Position numbers and translations under genes: made by a program
Notes under the pieces: model-generated
What the model saw: only the letters and a program-made list of their open reading frames with translations
Database searches by the model: none
What the model was told of the DNA's origin: nothing
Part shown: one piece after another, positions 45,070 to 53,386 of the stretch
How the letters are laid out: the number at the start of each line of letters is the position of its first letter
Numbering within the stretch: the stretch's first letter is position 1
Assembly (NCBI RefSeq): GCF_002157685.2
Contig: NZ_AP026738.1
Span: forward strand, 1,054,001-1,118,000
Origin: Comamonas thiooxydans
GTDB lineage: Bacteria; Pseudomonadota; Gammaproteobacteria; Burkholderiales; Burkholderiaceae_C
Direction: 5' to 3'
DNA length: 64,000 nt

Positions 45070-46500
45070 TCAGGCGGCTTGCTGTTGCGCTTGCGCCAGG
45101 CGTTGGCGTTGCTCGGGCTTGACCGCGTAGAGCCGGTAGCCGATCGTCAGCAGCGCAAACCACAGGGGCGCGATATATAGCGCCACGCGGGTGCTGGCAT
45201 CCAGCGACAGGCAGACCAGCACCACGGCCAGAAAGGCCAGCACAAACCAGTTGGTGAACGGCGCGCCGGGCATGCGGTAGGCCACGGCTGCGGCATGACC
45301 CAGCCTGACGGCGCGGCGATAGCGCAGATGGGAAAAGACGATGATGCCCCAGGTCCAGACGGCACCGATGGTGGCAATGCTGGTCACGTAGATGAAGGCC
45401 TCCTCGGGCACCAGATAGTTCAGCACCACGCCAAGCAGCATGAATGCCGCAGACATCACAATGCCGGCCGCAGGCACATGGCGCGCATTGACACGGCCCA
45501 GCCTGGCGGGCGCCTGTTTGAATTGCGCCAGCGTATAGAGCATGCGGCCCGTGCTGAAGATGCCGCTGTTGCACGAAGAGGCTGCGGCGGTGATGACCAC
45601 GAAGTTGATGATGCCGGCAGCGGCGGGAATGCCCAGCTTGTCGAAGACATGGACGAAGGGGCTCATGTCGGGGCTGAGCTCGTTCCAGGGCACCAGCGAC
45701 ATGATGACGACCAGGGCGCCGATATAGAAGATCAGAATGCGGTAGACGATGCTGTTGGTGGCTTTGGGCAGAACTTTTTCGGGCGACTCGGCCTCGCCGG
45801 CCGTCACGCCTATCAATTCCACGCCGGTATAGGCGAAGCAGGCTATCTGCAAGGTGAAGACCACGCCCACCATGCCCACGGGTGCAAAGCCTCCATGTGA
45901 CCATAGGTTGGTGAAGCTTGCCGTCTGGCCCAGCGGTCCCCAGCCCGTGGTGATGATGGCCACTCCCAACACCAGCGTGGCAACAATGGTCACGACCTTG
46001 ATCAGCGCGAACCAGAATTCCAGCTCGCCGAAAACCTTGACCGCAATCAGATTCACGCCCAGCAGCACGGCCAGGGTGGCGAGCGCCGGAACCCATTGCG
46101 GAATGGCCGGAAACCAGTAATGGGTGTAGATGCCTATGGCGGTGAGCTCCGCCATGCCCGTCACCACCCAGGTGAACCAGTAGGTCCAGCCGGTGACGAA
46201 TCCGGCCCAGGGGCTGACATAGGTTTCGGCATAGGTGGCAAAAGAGCCGGCCACCGGGCGGTGCACCAGCAACTCGCCCAGTGCCCGCATGATGAAGAAG
46301 ATGGCCAGCCCCGCGATGGCGTAGCTGACCAGCAGCAGCGGCCCGGCCTTGTGGATCGCCTTGGCCGAGCCCAGGAACAGGCCCACGCCGATGGCGCCAC
46401 CCAGGGCGATCAGCTGGATATGCCGGTCCTTGAGGCCGCGCTCCAGCTCCCCTGTCTGCTGCAGCGACTCCCTGGCTGCGCTTGGATGATTTCGACTCAT
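45070..46500 (-). CDS. cycA: D-serine/D-alanine/glycine-type amino acid permease
   Basis: The 476-residue APC-superfamily transporter has 12 helices. The opening LKDRHIQLIALGGAIGVGLFLGSAKAI and FAYTGVELIGVTAGEAESPEKVLPKA (split) are the amino-acid permease signatures; overall it resembles CycA. The ATG at 46500 gives the family N-terminus. It lies 100 bases downstream of dadA on the same strand and probably shares its transcript, which begins with a tandem glycine riboswitch. Glycine and D-alanine import fits both neighbours. E. coli CycA has 470 residues, so the length agrees. Confidence 0.9.
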   Translation of the reverse strand: MSRNHPSAARESLQQTGELERGLKDRHIQLIALGGAIGVGLFLGSAKAIHKAGPLLLVSYAIAGLAIFFIMRALGELLVHRPVAGSFATYAETYVSPWAGFVTGWTYWFTWVVTGMAELTAIGIYTHYWFPAIPQWVPALATLAVLLGVNLIAVKVFGELEFWFALIKVVTIVATLVLGVAIITTGWGPLGQTASFTNLWSHGGFAPVGMVGVVFTLQIACFAYTGVELIGVTAGEAESPEKVLPKATNSIVYRILIFYIGALVVIMSLVPWNELSPDMSPFVHVFDKLGIPAAAGIINFVVITAAASSCNSGIFSTGRMLYTLAQFKQAPARLGRVNARHVPAAGIVMSAAFMLLGVVLNYLVPEEAFIYVTSIATIGAVWTWGIIVFSHLRYRRAVRLGHAAAVAYRMPGAPFTNWFVLAFLAVVLVCLSLDASTRVALYIAPLWFALLTIGYRLYAVKPEQRQRLAQAQQQAA

Positions 46501-46600
46501 GTTGTATGTCTCCGTTTTGCCATTCACACGGCAACAGCTGTCCCTCACGGGGCGCTGCGGCTGCCGTGTCTGGCTTGTTGATGAGGTTTTCAGGTGGTGG

Positions 46601-47869
46601 TCAGGCGCTGGCGGTGGTCAGCGTGGCCGGTCGGGGCTGCCTGCTGGCGCTGCCCATGGAATGCAGCACGAGGTCGCCGACCATGTCGGCGGTGACCGCC
46701 GACAAGGTCCAGCCCAGATGGCCGTGGCCGGTGTTGTAGAACACGCAGGGCTTGTTGCCAGGGCCCACGCGCGGGAGCATGTCCGGCATCATGGGGCGCA
46801 GGCCCGCCCAGGGCACGACGCTGCGCGTGCTGACGCCCGGGAAGCACTGCTGAACCCATTCGATGAGCGGGCGGATGCGGTCGGCACGGATGTCCTTGTT
46901 GTAGCCGTTGAACTCCGCCGTACCGGCAACTCGGAAGCGATCATCACCCAGGCGGCTGGTGACCAGCTTGGTCTCGTCGTCCAGCAGGCTCACCACGGGG
47001 GCTGCGGCGCGGCTGGCTTCGTCCGGCAGATTGACCGTGATGGAATAGCCCTTGACCGGATAGATGTTGACGCTGTCGCCGAGCTGGGCAGCCAGGGCGC
47101 GGCTGGCCGTGCCTGCGCAGACCACCATGGCGTCGAAAGTCGAGGTCTCGGTTTCCAGACCCTGGCGCACGGTCACGCTGGCCTGTTTGCCATTGCTGTT
47201 CACCGACACGATTTCCTGGCCGTAGCGGCATTGCACGCCCAGTCGCTCGCAGGCGGTAGCTAGGCCGCTGGTGAACTTGTGGATGTCGCCGGTGGAGTCG
47301 CTCTCGGTGAAGTAGCCGCCATAGAAGGTTCCGGACAGGGTCGGCTCTATGGACCGCATTTCCTGCGGTGTCACGGCGCGGCGCTCCAGACCGCCCTTGG
47401 CCAGCAACTGGGAAACCTTGCCCGCATGTTCAAAGCCTGCTCGGTCGCGGTAGATATGCAAGATGCCTTTTTGCTTCAGATCGAAGTCAATGCCTTCGCT
47501 GGCCGCCCAGTCAAACAGGTGCTCGCGTGCCGCAATCGCCAGCCTGGCGGTCTCCACGGTGTTTTTCTCGTAATGGGGGATGGCAGAGAGAAACTGGCAG
47601 AACCAGGAAATCTTGTGCCAGCTGGGCCTGGGGTTGAGCAGCAGCGGAGCATCGCTCTTGAGCATCCACTTGAGGCCCTTGACGATGGTGGACCAATGGG
47701 TCCAGACCTCGGCGTTCGAGGCCGAGAGCTGGCCGCCATTGGCGAACGAGGTCTCCATGGCGGCATAGCGCTGCTTCTCGAACAGGGTGACGGAAAATCC
47801 GCGGCGTGCGAGGGCGTAGGCGGTGGTCACGCCCGTGATGCCACCGCCGATGACGGCGATTGTCTTCAT
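46601..47869 (-). CDS. dadA: D-amino acid dehydrogenase small subunit
   Basis: The 422-residue FAD enzyme oxidatively deaminates D-amino acids, chiefly D-alanine, passing electrons to the respiratory chain. The dinucleotide-binding motif IAVIGGGITGVTTAYALARRG is at the N-terminus (split here in two halves), followed by ETSFANGGQLSAS, the DAO-family flavin contact, and the C-terminal GPGNKPCVFYNTGHGHLGWT. It acts at the inner membrane face. Leader RNA immediately upstream folds as two glycine aptamers, so expression is probably tied to glycine. cycA follows in the same direction. Confidence 0.93.
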   Translation of the reverse strand: MKTIAVIGGGITGVTTAYALARRGFSVTLFEKQRYAAMETSFANGGQLSASNAEVWTHWSTIVKGLKWMLKSDAPLLLNPRPSWHKISWFCQFLSAIPHYEKNTVETARLAIAAREHLFDWAASEGIDFDLKQKGILHIYRDRAGFEHAGKVSQLLAKGGLERRAVTPQEMRSIEPTLSGTFYGGYFTESDSTGDIHKFTSGLATACERLGVQCRYGQEIVSVNSNGKQASVTVRQGLETETSTFDAMVVCAGTASRALAAQLGDSVNIYPVKGYSITVNLPDEASRAAAPVVSLLDDETKLVTSRLGDDRFRVAGTAEFNGYNKDIRADRIRPLIEWVQQCFPGVSTRSVVPWAGLRPMMPDMLPRVGPGNKPCVFYNTGHGHLGWTLSAVTADMVGDLVLHSMGSASRQPRPATLTTASA

Positions 47870-47930
47870 GATTCAGATTCCAGAAACGTCAAGGGTGGAG
47901 CCCGTGCGCAACATGCGCAGCGGACGCCCC

Positions 47931-48136
47931 CTCTGTTCTGGACCTGAGAGATTCACGAGGCAGCACCATGGGGCGCTGCTCGCTTGCTCCTTCGGTATGC
48001 CCGGCGGACGATGACGTCCAGACATTCTTCAGAGTGTGTGAAAGCGATGCCGATCCTTTGGCCTGAGAGTTTCCGGGGCGGTTGCTCCTTCGGCGCTGCA
48101 TGCGCCAAGTTTGCGCTGCAGTCTCTCTCGGCATCA
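47931..48136 (-). promoter_or_regulatory. Tandem glycine riboswitch (gcvT motif) controlling dadA-cycA
   Basis: Read leftward, two glycine aptamers lie in series. Aptamer I (48136-48042) has GAGAGA, the GCGCCGAAGGAGCAA core and AACTCTCAGGCCAAAGGAT, closed by a P1 stem of GATGCCG with CGGCATC. Aptamer II (48034-47931) has TACCGAAGGAGCAAGC and AATCTCTCAGGTCCAGAAC, closed by CTCTG with CAGAG. The linker is about 8 bases. A TGCGCA-TGT-TGCGCA hairpin between aptamer II and the start codon may be part of the expression platform. Two aptamers plus short linker is the classical arrangement. Confidence 0.93.
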
Positions 48137-48242
48137 CTAGGCTGAGAGCCTGTGGGCAAATGTAGGAAGAACGGCGGCGCCTGGATATACGGGTTTTCTA
48201 GACTTCTACACCAGGGCCCAGCCATGGCTGCTCATGTCGGGT

Positions 48243-48352
48243 TCATGCTATTTGATAGCGCTTTACGCCTATCTTTCAAGGAAATATTGATTATTTGTCT
48301 ATGAAAATGAATCTATTAAAGCGCGGCTTGCTTCTAAATTCATAGCGATAGA
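48243..48352. repeat. Dispersed intergenic repeat, copy 4 (diverged)
   Basis: This AT-rich segment is bounded by TTTGATAGCGCTTTACGCC and, near the right end, GCGCGGCTTGCTTC then ATTCATAGCG. The blocks resemble those of copies 1-3 but are more diverged. Its base composition is plainly lower in GC than the surroundings. Confidence 0.4.
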
Positions 48353-48358
48353 CGCTGT

Positions 48359-48683
48359 CAAGTGCCGCCGAGCAGCCCCAGAGTCAGCCCCTGCATTGGC
48401 ATGGCGGGCTATGGTCGGCGGTGGATTTGGGCAAAATATCGTCTTTGCCTGTCAATGGGCCCGGCGATATCACCGCTTTGCCATTGAAGCGCCCGACTGG
48501 GGTGGCTGCCGATTCAGGATGCAACTGGCCTATCCGCCATGGCGTTCTGCTGTCATGGCTTCGTTCCTTTGTCCTTGTTGCCCGCGACCGTCATGGTCGC
48601 CTTTTTGCGTTGCCTGTCGCAGCGCCTGCGGGATGGTTGGGTGTTTTGTCCGGATGGGCGCAAACCATTACAACAAGACATTT
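48359..48683 (+). other. Leader/intergenic region of the LysP-like gene with a terminator-like hairpin
   Basis: No gene is recognised. A 6-bp stem GCGACC/GGTCGC (48584-48589 with 48595-48600) is followed directly by CTTTTT, the form of an intrinsic terminator, about 80 bases before the permease start codon. It could be an attenuator in the permease leader. No known riboswitch core is apparent. Confidence 0.4.
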
Positions 48684-50204
48684 ATGTCCCAACCCAACTC
48701 AAGCCAGCAGCTCGCGCCGACTGGCGATGGTGACGATAACCAGCCCCGCTTGCACCGGGTGCTCAAGCAGCGCCACCTGAGCATGATCGCCATTGGCGGC
48801 GCCATCGGAACGGGCCTGTTTGTGGCCTCCGGCTCGGCCATCGCCCAGATCGGCCCCGGCGGTGCCGTGCTCACCTATCTGCTCATCGGCATCATGGTCT
48901 ACTACATCATGACCAGCCTGGGCGAGCTGGCCGCCTTCATGCCTGTGGCCGGCTCTTTCTCCACCTATGCCTCGCGCTATGTGGATCGCGGCTTCGGCTT
49001 TGCGCTGGGCTGGAATTTCTGGTTCAGCTGGGCCGTGGTGGTGGCGGTGGATCTGGTGGCCTCGCAGCTGGTCATGGCCTACTGGTTTCCCGATGTGCCG
49101 GGCATCCTCTGGAGCGGTCTGTTCCTGCTGCTGATGGTAGGGCTGAACGCGTTTTCCGCGCGCGGCTTTGCCGAGGCCGAGTACTGGTTCGCGCTGATCA
49201 AGGTGCTGGCCGTGGTGGCCTTTCTGATCACCGGCGTGCTGATTCTGTTCGGCATCATCAGCAACGGCCATGTACCCGGCTTCGAGAACTGGACCACGGG
49301 CGATGCGCCATTCGTTGGCAATTTCGCGACCTTTGTGGGCGTGGCCATGATCGTGGCCTATTCCTTCCAGGGCACGGAGCTGGTGGGCGTGGCGGCGGGC
49401 GAATCCGAGAATCCGCGCGAGAACGTGCCGCGCGCGATCCGCCAGGTGTTCTGGCGCATCCTGCTGTTCTATGTGCTGGCCATTGTCGTCATCGGCTTTC
49501 TGATTCCCTATACCGATCCGCAGTTGCTGCGCACCGATGTGGCCGATATCGCCGTGAGCCCGTTCACGCTGGTGTTCCAGCACGCAGGCCTGCTGTCGGC
49601 GGCCACGGTGATGAATGCGGTGATCCTGACCTCGGTGCTGTCGGCTGGTAACTCCGGCATGTATGCGGCCACGCGCATGCTCTACAACATGGCGACCGAG
49701 GGCAATGCGCCGCGCATCTTCTCCCGGCTGACCCAGAACGGCGTGCCGCTGGTGGCCTTGATCGGCAGCACGCTGGTCGCCAGCCTGTGCCTGTTCTCCT
49801 CGCTCTACAGCCCGCAGGCCGTCTATATCTGGCTGCTGAATCTGGCCGGCATGACGGAGTTCATCGTCTGGCTGGGCATTGCCGTCAGCCACTACCGCTT
49901 CCGTCGCGGCTATGTCATGCATGGTCACGATGTGGGCCTTCTGCCCTACAAGGCCGGCGCCTTCCCCTTCGGTCCCATCTTTGCCTTTGTACTGTGTCTG
50001 GTGGTGACGCTGGGCCAGAACTATCAGGCCTTCCTGGAAGATCGCATCGATTGGGGTGGCGTGGTGTCGACCTATCTGGGTATTCCGCTGTTCCTGCTGT
50101 TCTGGCTGGGTTACTGGCTGGTCAAGCGCAAGACCTGGGTCAGCTATGCAGATATGCGCTTTGACGAGCTCGAAGACATCAAGCAGGGCAAAGTTTCGTC
50201 CTGA
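48684..50204 (+). CDS. Amino acid permease, LysP-like
   Basis: The 506-residue APC transporter has 12 helices and a 35-residue hydrophilic N-terminus ending VLKQRHLSMIAIGGAIGTG, the family opening. Other marks are SLGELAAFMPVAGSFSTYAS, FQGTELVGVAAGESENPREN (a signature close to LysP) and LSAGNSGMYAATRMLYNMA. Lysine or another basic amino acid is the likely substrate; arginine or aromatic permeases of the same family cannot be excluded. The ATG at 48684 is chosen because upstream in-frame sequence lacks similarity. The gene is divergent from dadA and stands alone. Confidence 0.85.
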   Translation: MSQPNSSQQLAPTGDGDDNQPRLHRVLKQRHLSMIAIGGAIGTGLFVASGSAIAQIGPGGAVLTYLLIGIMVYYIMTSLGELAAFMPVAGSFSTYASRYVDRGFGFALGWNFWFSWAVVVAVDLVASQLVMAYWFPDVPGILWSGLFLLLMVGLNAFSARGFAEAEYWFALIKVLAVVAFLITGVLILFGIISNGHVPGFENWTTGDAPFVGNFATFVGVAMIVAYSFQGTELVGVAAGESENPRENVPRAIRQVFWRILLFYVLAIVVIGFLIPYTDPQLLRTDVADIAVSPFTLVFQHAGLLSAATVMNAVILTSVLSAGNSGMYAATRMLYNMATEGNAPRIFSRLTQNGVPLVALIGSTLVASLCLFSSLYSPQAVYIWLLNLAGMTEFIVWLGIAVSHYRFRRGYVMHGHDVGLLPYKAGAFPFGPIFAFVLCLVVTLGQNYQAFLEDRIDWGGVVSTYLGIPLFLLFWLGYWLVKRKTWVSYADMRFDELEDIKQGKVSS

Positions 50205-50343
50205 GGCGGCTTGAGCCTTCCCTTCTCTGTTCGGGAGGGGATGGCAGCAGGGCCGGGGGTGCGCTGCTTGCCGTTTCCCGGTGCCTGTGTGTTTGTTTGG
50301 CGCATGGCTGCCGGTTCCTGCCGGCGCAGGCAAAATCGGCACT

Positions 50344-51618
50344 GTGAGCGATCTTCCCACCAGCCCCGATTCCAGGCCCAGGCGCATCGCGCATCTGGAC
50401 ATGGATGCGTTCTACGCCTCCGTGGAACTGCTGCGCTACCCGCAACTCAAGGGGCTGCCGGTGGTGATCGGCGGCGGGAGGCGCAGCTTTGACGAAGAGC
50501 TGCTGGCGCGGCATGCGGGGCGGCCGCTGTCCGAGATCCCGGTGGCGGACTTTCCGCTGCTGCGCGATTACACGGGGCGCGGCGTGATCACCACGGCCAC
50601 CTATCCGGCACGGCAGTTCGGTGTGGGCTCGGCCATGGGCATGATGAAGGCCGCCAGGCTGTGCCCGCAGGCGATTCTTTTGCCCGTGGACTTTGGCGAG
50701 TACAGGCGCTTTTCGCGGGCCTTCAAAGAGATCATCGTGTCGATTGCTCCGCTGATGGAGAACCGCGGCGTGGACGAGGTCTACATCGACTTCACCGACG
50801 TGCCCGGTGGCCAGCGCGAAGGCGGACGCGTGCTGGCCCGGCTGATCCAGAAAGCCATTTTCGATGCCACGGGCCTGACCTGCTCGGTCGGTGTGGCTCC
50901 CAACAAGCTGCTGGCCAAGATGGCCAGCGAATTCAACAAGCCCAACGGCATCTCCATCGTCCAGCCCGAAGATCTGCAAAGCCAGATCTGGCCGCTGGCC
51001 TGCCGCAAGGTCAACGGCATAGGGCCCAAGGCCGATGCCAAGCTCAAGAGCCTGGGCATAGAAACCATTGGCCACCTAGCCGCGCAAAGCCTGCCGCAGC
51101 TGCTGCACTGGTTTGGCAAAAGCTATGGCCACTGGCTGCACGAGTCGGCCTGGGGGCGGGACGAGCGTGCCGTGGTGACCGAGAGCGAGCCGGTTTCCAT
51201 GAGTCGGGAAACCACATTCGAGCGCGATCTGCATGCCGTACGCGACAAGGCCGAACTGGGCGCGATCTTCACGGACCTGTGCGAGCGTCTGGCAGAGGAT
51301 CTGCAGCGCAAGGGCTATGTGGGGCGCACCGTGGGCATCAAGCTGCGCTATGACGATTTCAGGATCGCCACGCGGGACCAGACCCTGAACCTGCCTATAC
51401 AGGATGCGGCAGCCATCCGCCTGGCCGCGGGCCAATGCCTCAAGCGCGTGCCGCTTGGCAAGCGCATCAGGCTTCTGGGCGTCAAGGTCTCGGGCCTGAT
51501 TGCCGAGCAGCTCTGGCAGGCAAGTGCCGGCGATCCTGCGGCTCGCGAACTGCTGCTCAGACCTCATGGTTTGACCTCGGTCAAGCATTCGGATCCCTAT
51601 ACCGCATCTCTGTTCTGA
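50344..51618 (+). CDS. dinB: DNA polymerase IV (Y family)
   Basis: The 424-residue error-prone polymerase is used in translesion synthesis. Metal-binding acids are in IAHLDMDAFYASVE and NRGVDEVYIDFTD; SVGVAPNKLLAKMAS and the helix-hairpin-helix KVNGIGPKADAKLKSLGI follow, then the little-finger domain. Relative to E. coli DinB there is an insert of about 33 residues between VVIGGG and RGVITTATYPAR (residues about 45-77), charged and helical in character. The GTG at 50344 is taken as start because conserved sequence begins soon after. No SOS box is obvious upstream. Confidence 0.92.
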   Translation: MSDLPTSPDSRPRRIAHLDMDAFYASVELLRYPQLKGLPVVIGGGRRSFDEELLARHAGRPLSEIPVADFPLLRDYTGRGVITTATYPARQFGVGSAMGMMKAARLCPQAILLPVDFGEYRRFSRAFKEIIVSIAPLMENRGVDEVYIDFTDVPGGQREGGRVLARLIQKAIFDATGLTCSVGVAPNKLLAKMASEFNKPNGISIVQPEDLQSQIWPLACRKVNGIGPKADAKLKSLGIETIGHLAAQSLPQLLHWFGKSYGHWLHESAWGRDERAVVTESEPVSMSRETTFERDLHAVRDKAELGAIFTDLCERLAEDLQRKGYVGRTVGIKLRYDDFRIATRDQTLNLPIQDAAAIRLAAGQCLKRVPLGKRIRLLGVKVSGLIAEQLWQASAGDPAARELLLRPHGLTSVKHSDPYTASLF

Positions 51619-51755
51619 GCCTGGGGGCTCGGGAATCATCACTGTGCGATGATCCAAGTGTGAATTTGTGTATCTGGTTAACCAGCTGTCGACGGGATGC
51701 CTGATCGCTCACTCTCGAACAAAAACTAAACAGGCTTATTGGAGGAGTGCAAAGC

Positions 51756-53312
51756 ATGCGCCTGAACCTGCCGGTATCTCAACAAAACTACGACTTTCCA
51801 GGTGATGAGTTGCTGGTCTCCAGCACCAACACCAAGGGCGAGATCACTCATTGCAACCCGGCCTTCGTGCGTGTCAGCGGCTATGCCTACGAAGAGCTGA
51901 TCGGCCAGCCGCACAATCTGATTCGCCACCCCGACATGCCGGCCGCTGCCTTCAAGGATATGTGGCGCACCATTGCCCATGGCTATCCCTGGACGGCACT
52001 GGTCAAGAACCGCCGCAAGAACGGCGACCACTACTGGGTGCGCGCCAATGTCACGCCCATCATGGAGGGCGGCAAGCCAAGCGGCTATCTTTCGGTGCGT
52101 ACCAAGCCTTCGGCCAGGGAAGTGGCCGAAGCCGAAGCGCTGTACGCGCGCATGCGCAACGAGGAAAAGCAGGCCCGGGCCAGCTTCCGCCTGCGCGCGG
52201 GCGCGGTGCGCCGTCTGGGGCTGATGGGCTGGTGGGATGGTCGCAAGGATGTGGGCCTGGTGGCGCGCATGGCCTGGTTGCTGGCCATCATGGCCTTGAT
52301 CGCCATGCTGCCCGATATGCTGGGTTGGCAGGGTGCAACTGCCTGGGGCTGGCGTGCTGCAAGCCTGGTGGCGGGCGGCGCATTCGTGCTGTGGCGCTTT
52401 CAACGGCGCTGCGTGGCGGGACTGGAGGAAGCCAGCCGCTTTGCGGCCGATGTGGCGGCCTGCAATCTGAGCACCGAATGCAGCCAGAGCTACAGCGGTG
52501 CCGTGGGGGCGCTGATGCTCAGGCTGCAGCAGATTCAGATCAATCTGCGCGCCGTGGTGGGCGATGTGCGCACCGAGGTGCAGGGCTTTGCCCAGACCGC
52601 CCATGAAATCGCCCAGAGCAGTTTCGATCTGGCGGGGCGTACCGAATCGCAGGCCACCAGCCTGCAGCAGACGGCGGCCTCGATGGAGGAAATTTCGGGC
52701 ACCGTGTCGCAGACGGCCGATACGGCACAGTTCATGGCTGGTGCCAGCGACGAGAGCAGCAAGGTGGCCAGCCGCAGCGGCGCGGCCATCAGCGAAGTGG
52801 GACTGGCCATGGAGCATATCCGCGGCTCCTCCACCCGCATGAGCGAGATCATCGGCGTGATCGAAAGCATTGCCTTCCAGACCAATCTGCTGGCACTGAA
52901 CGCGGCCGTGGAAGCGGCGCGGGCCGGCGAGCAGGGTCGCGGCTTTGCCGTGGTGGCGGGCGAGGTGCGGGCACTGGCCCAGCGCAGCGCCGAAGCGGCC
53001 AAGGAGATCAGCGTGCTCATCAACCGCACGGTCGACGGCATCAATGACGGCAATGCGCGCATGCGTGCCGCGGGTCAGACCATAGACGGGATGGTGCAGG
53101 CCGTGGACAAGGTCGGCTCCCTGGTGCACCAGATCAGCATTGCCACGCGCGAGCAATCGATAGGCATCTCGCAGGTCAACGAGGCCGTGGCCCAGCTCGA
53201 CTCGGTGACCCAGCAGAATGCGGCTCTGGTGGAGCAGTCGACCAGTGCCGCGCAATCGCTGCGCCAGAGTGCCAGTACGCTGGAGCGTTCGGTGGACGTG
53301 TTCCATCTTTAG
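51756..53312 (+). CDS. PAS-domain methyl-accepting chemotaxis protein (Aer-like)
   Basis: The 518-residue chemoreceptor has an N-terminal cytoplasmic PAS domain at about 10-125 ([39 protein letters not shown]), then two closely spaced membrane helices at about 168-212, and a signalling domain with the hairpin tip [20 protein letters not shown] and [19 protein letters not shown]. The layout is that of Aer, which reads redox or energy state through PAS-bound FAD, not an external ligand. No C-terminal CheR-binding pentapeptide is present. The ATG at 51756 sits 9 bases after GGAGGA; a GTG at 51747 abuts that site and is unlikely. No other chemotaxis gene is nearby. Confidence 0.92.
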   Translation: MRLNLPVSQQNYDFPGDELLVSSTNTKGEITHCNPAFVRVSGYAYEELIGQPHNLIRHPDMPAAAFKDMWRTIAHGYPWTALVKNRRKNGDHYWVRANVTPIMEGGKPSGYLSVRTKPSAREVAEAEALYARMRNEEKQARASFRLRAGAVRRLGLMGWWDGRKDVGLVARMAWLLAIMALIAMLPDMLGWQGATAWGWRAASLVAGGAFVLWRFQRRCVAGLEEASRFAADVAACNLSTECSQSYSGAVGALMLRLQQIQINLRAVVGDVRTEVQGFAQTAHEIAQSSFDLAGRTESQATSLQQTAASMEEISGTVSQTADTAQFMAGASDESSKVASRSGAAISEVGLAMEHIRGSSTRMSEIIGVIESIAFQTNLLALNAAVEAARAGEQGRGFAVVAGEVRALAQRSAEAAKEISVLINRTVDGINDGNARMRAAGQTIDGMVQAVDKVGSLVHQISIATREQSIGISQVNEAVAQLDSVTQQNAALVEQSTSAAQSLRQSASTLERSVDVFHL

Positions 53313-53332
53313 GCTTTTGCCACATTGCTCTG

Positions 53333-53360
53333 AAAAGGCAGCCGCGGAGCTGCCTTTTTC
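53333..53360 (+). terminator. Intrinsic terminator after the chemoreceptor gene
   Basis: A perfect 10-bp stem (53333-53342 with 53349-53358) on a 6-nt loop ends in a T run, about 20 bases past the stop. Confidence 0.85.
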
Positions 53361-53386
53361 ACATCGGCTTTCGGTAGGATTGCGGC

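Noticed and set aside
51678-51720. Possible sigma-28 (flagellar) promoter before the chemoreceptor gene
   Set aside because: TAAC and GCCTGAT are near the right spacing but match the consensus poorly; not enough to report.
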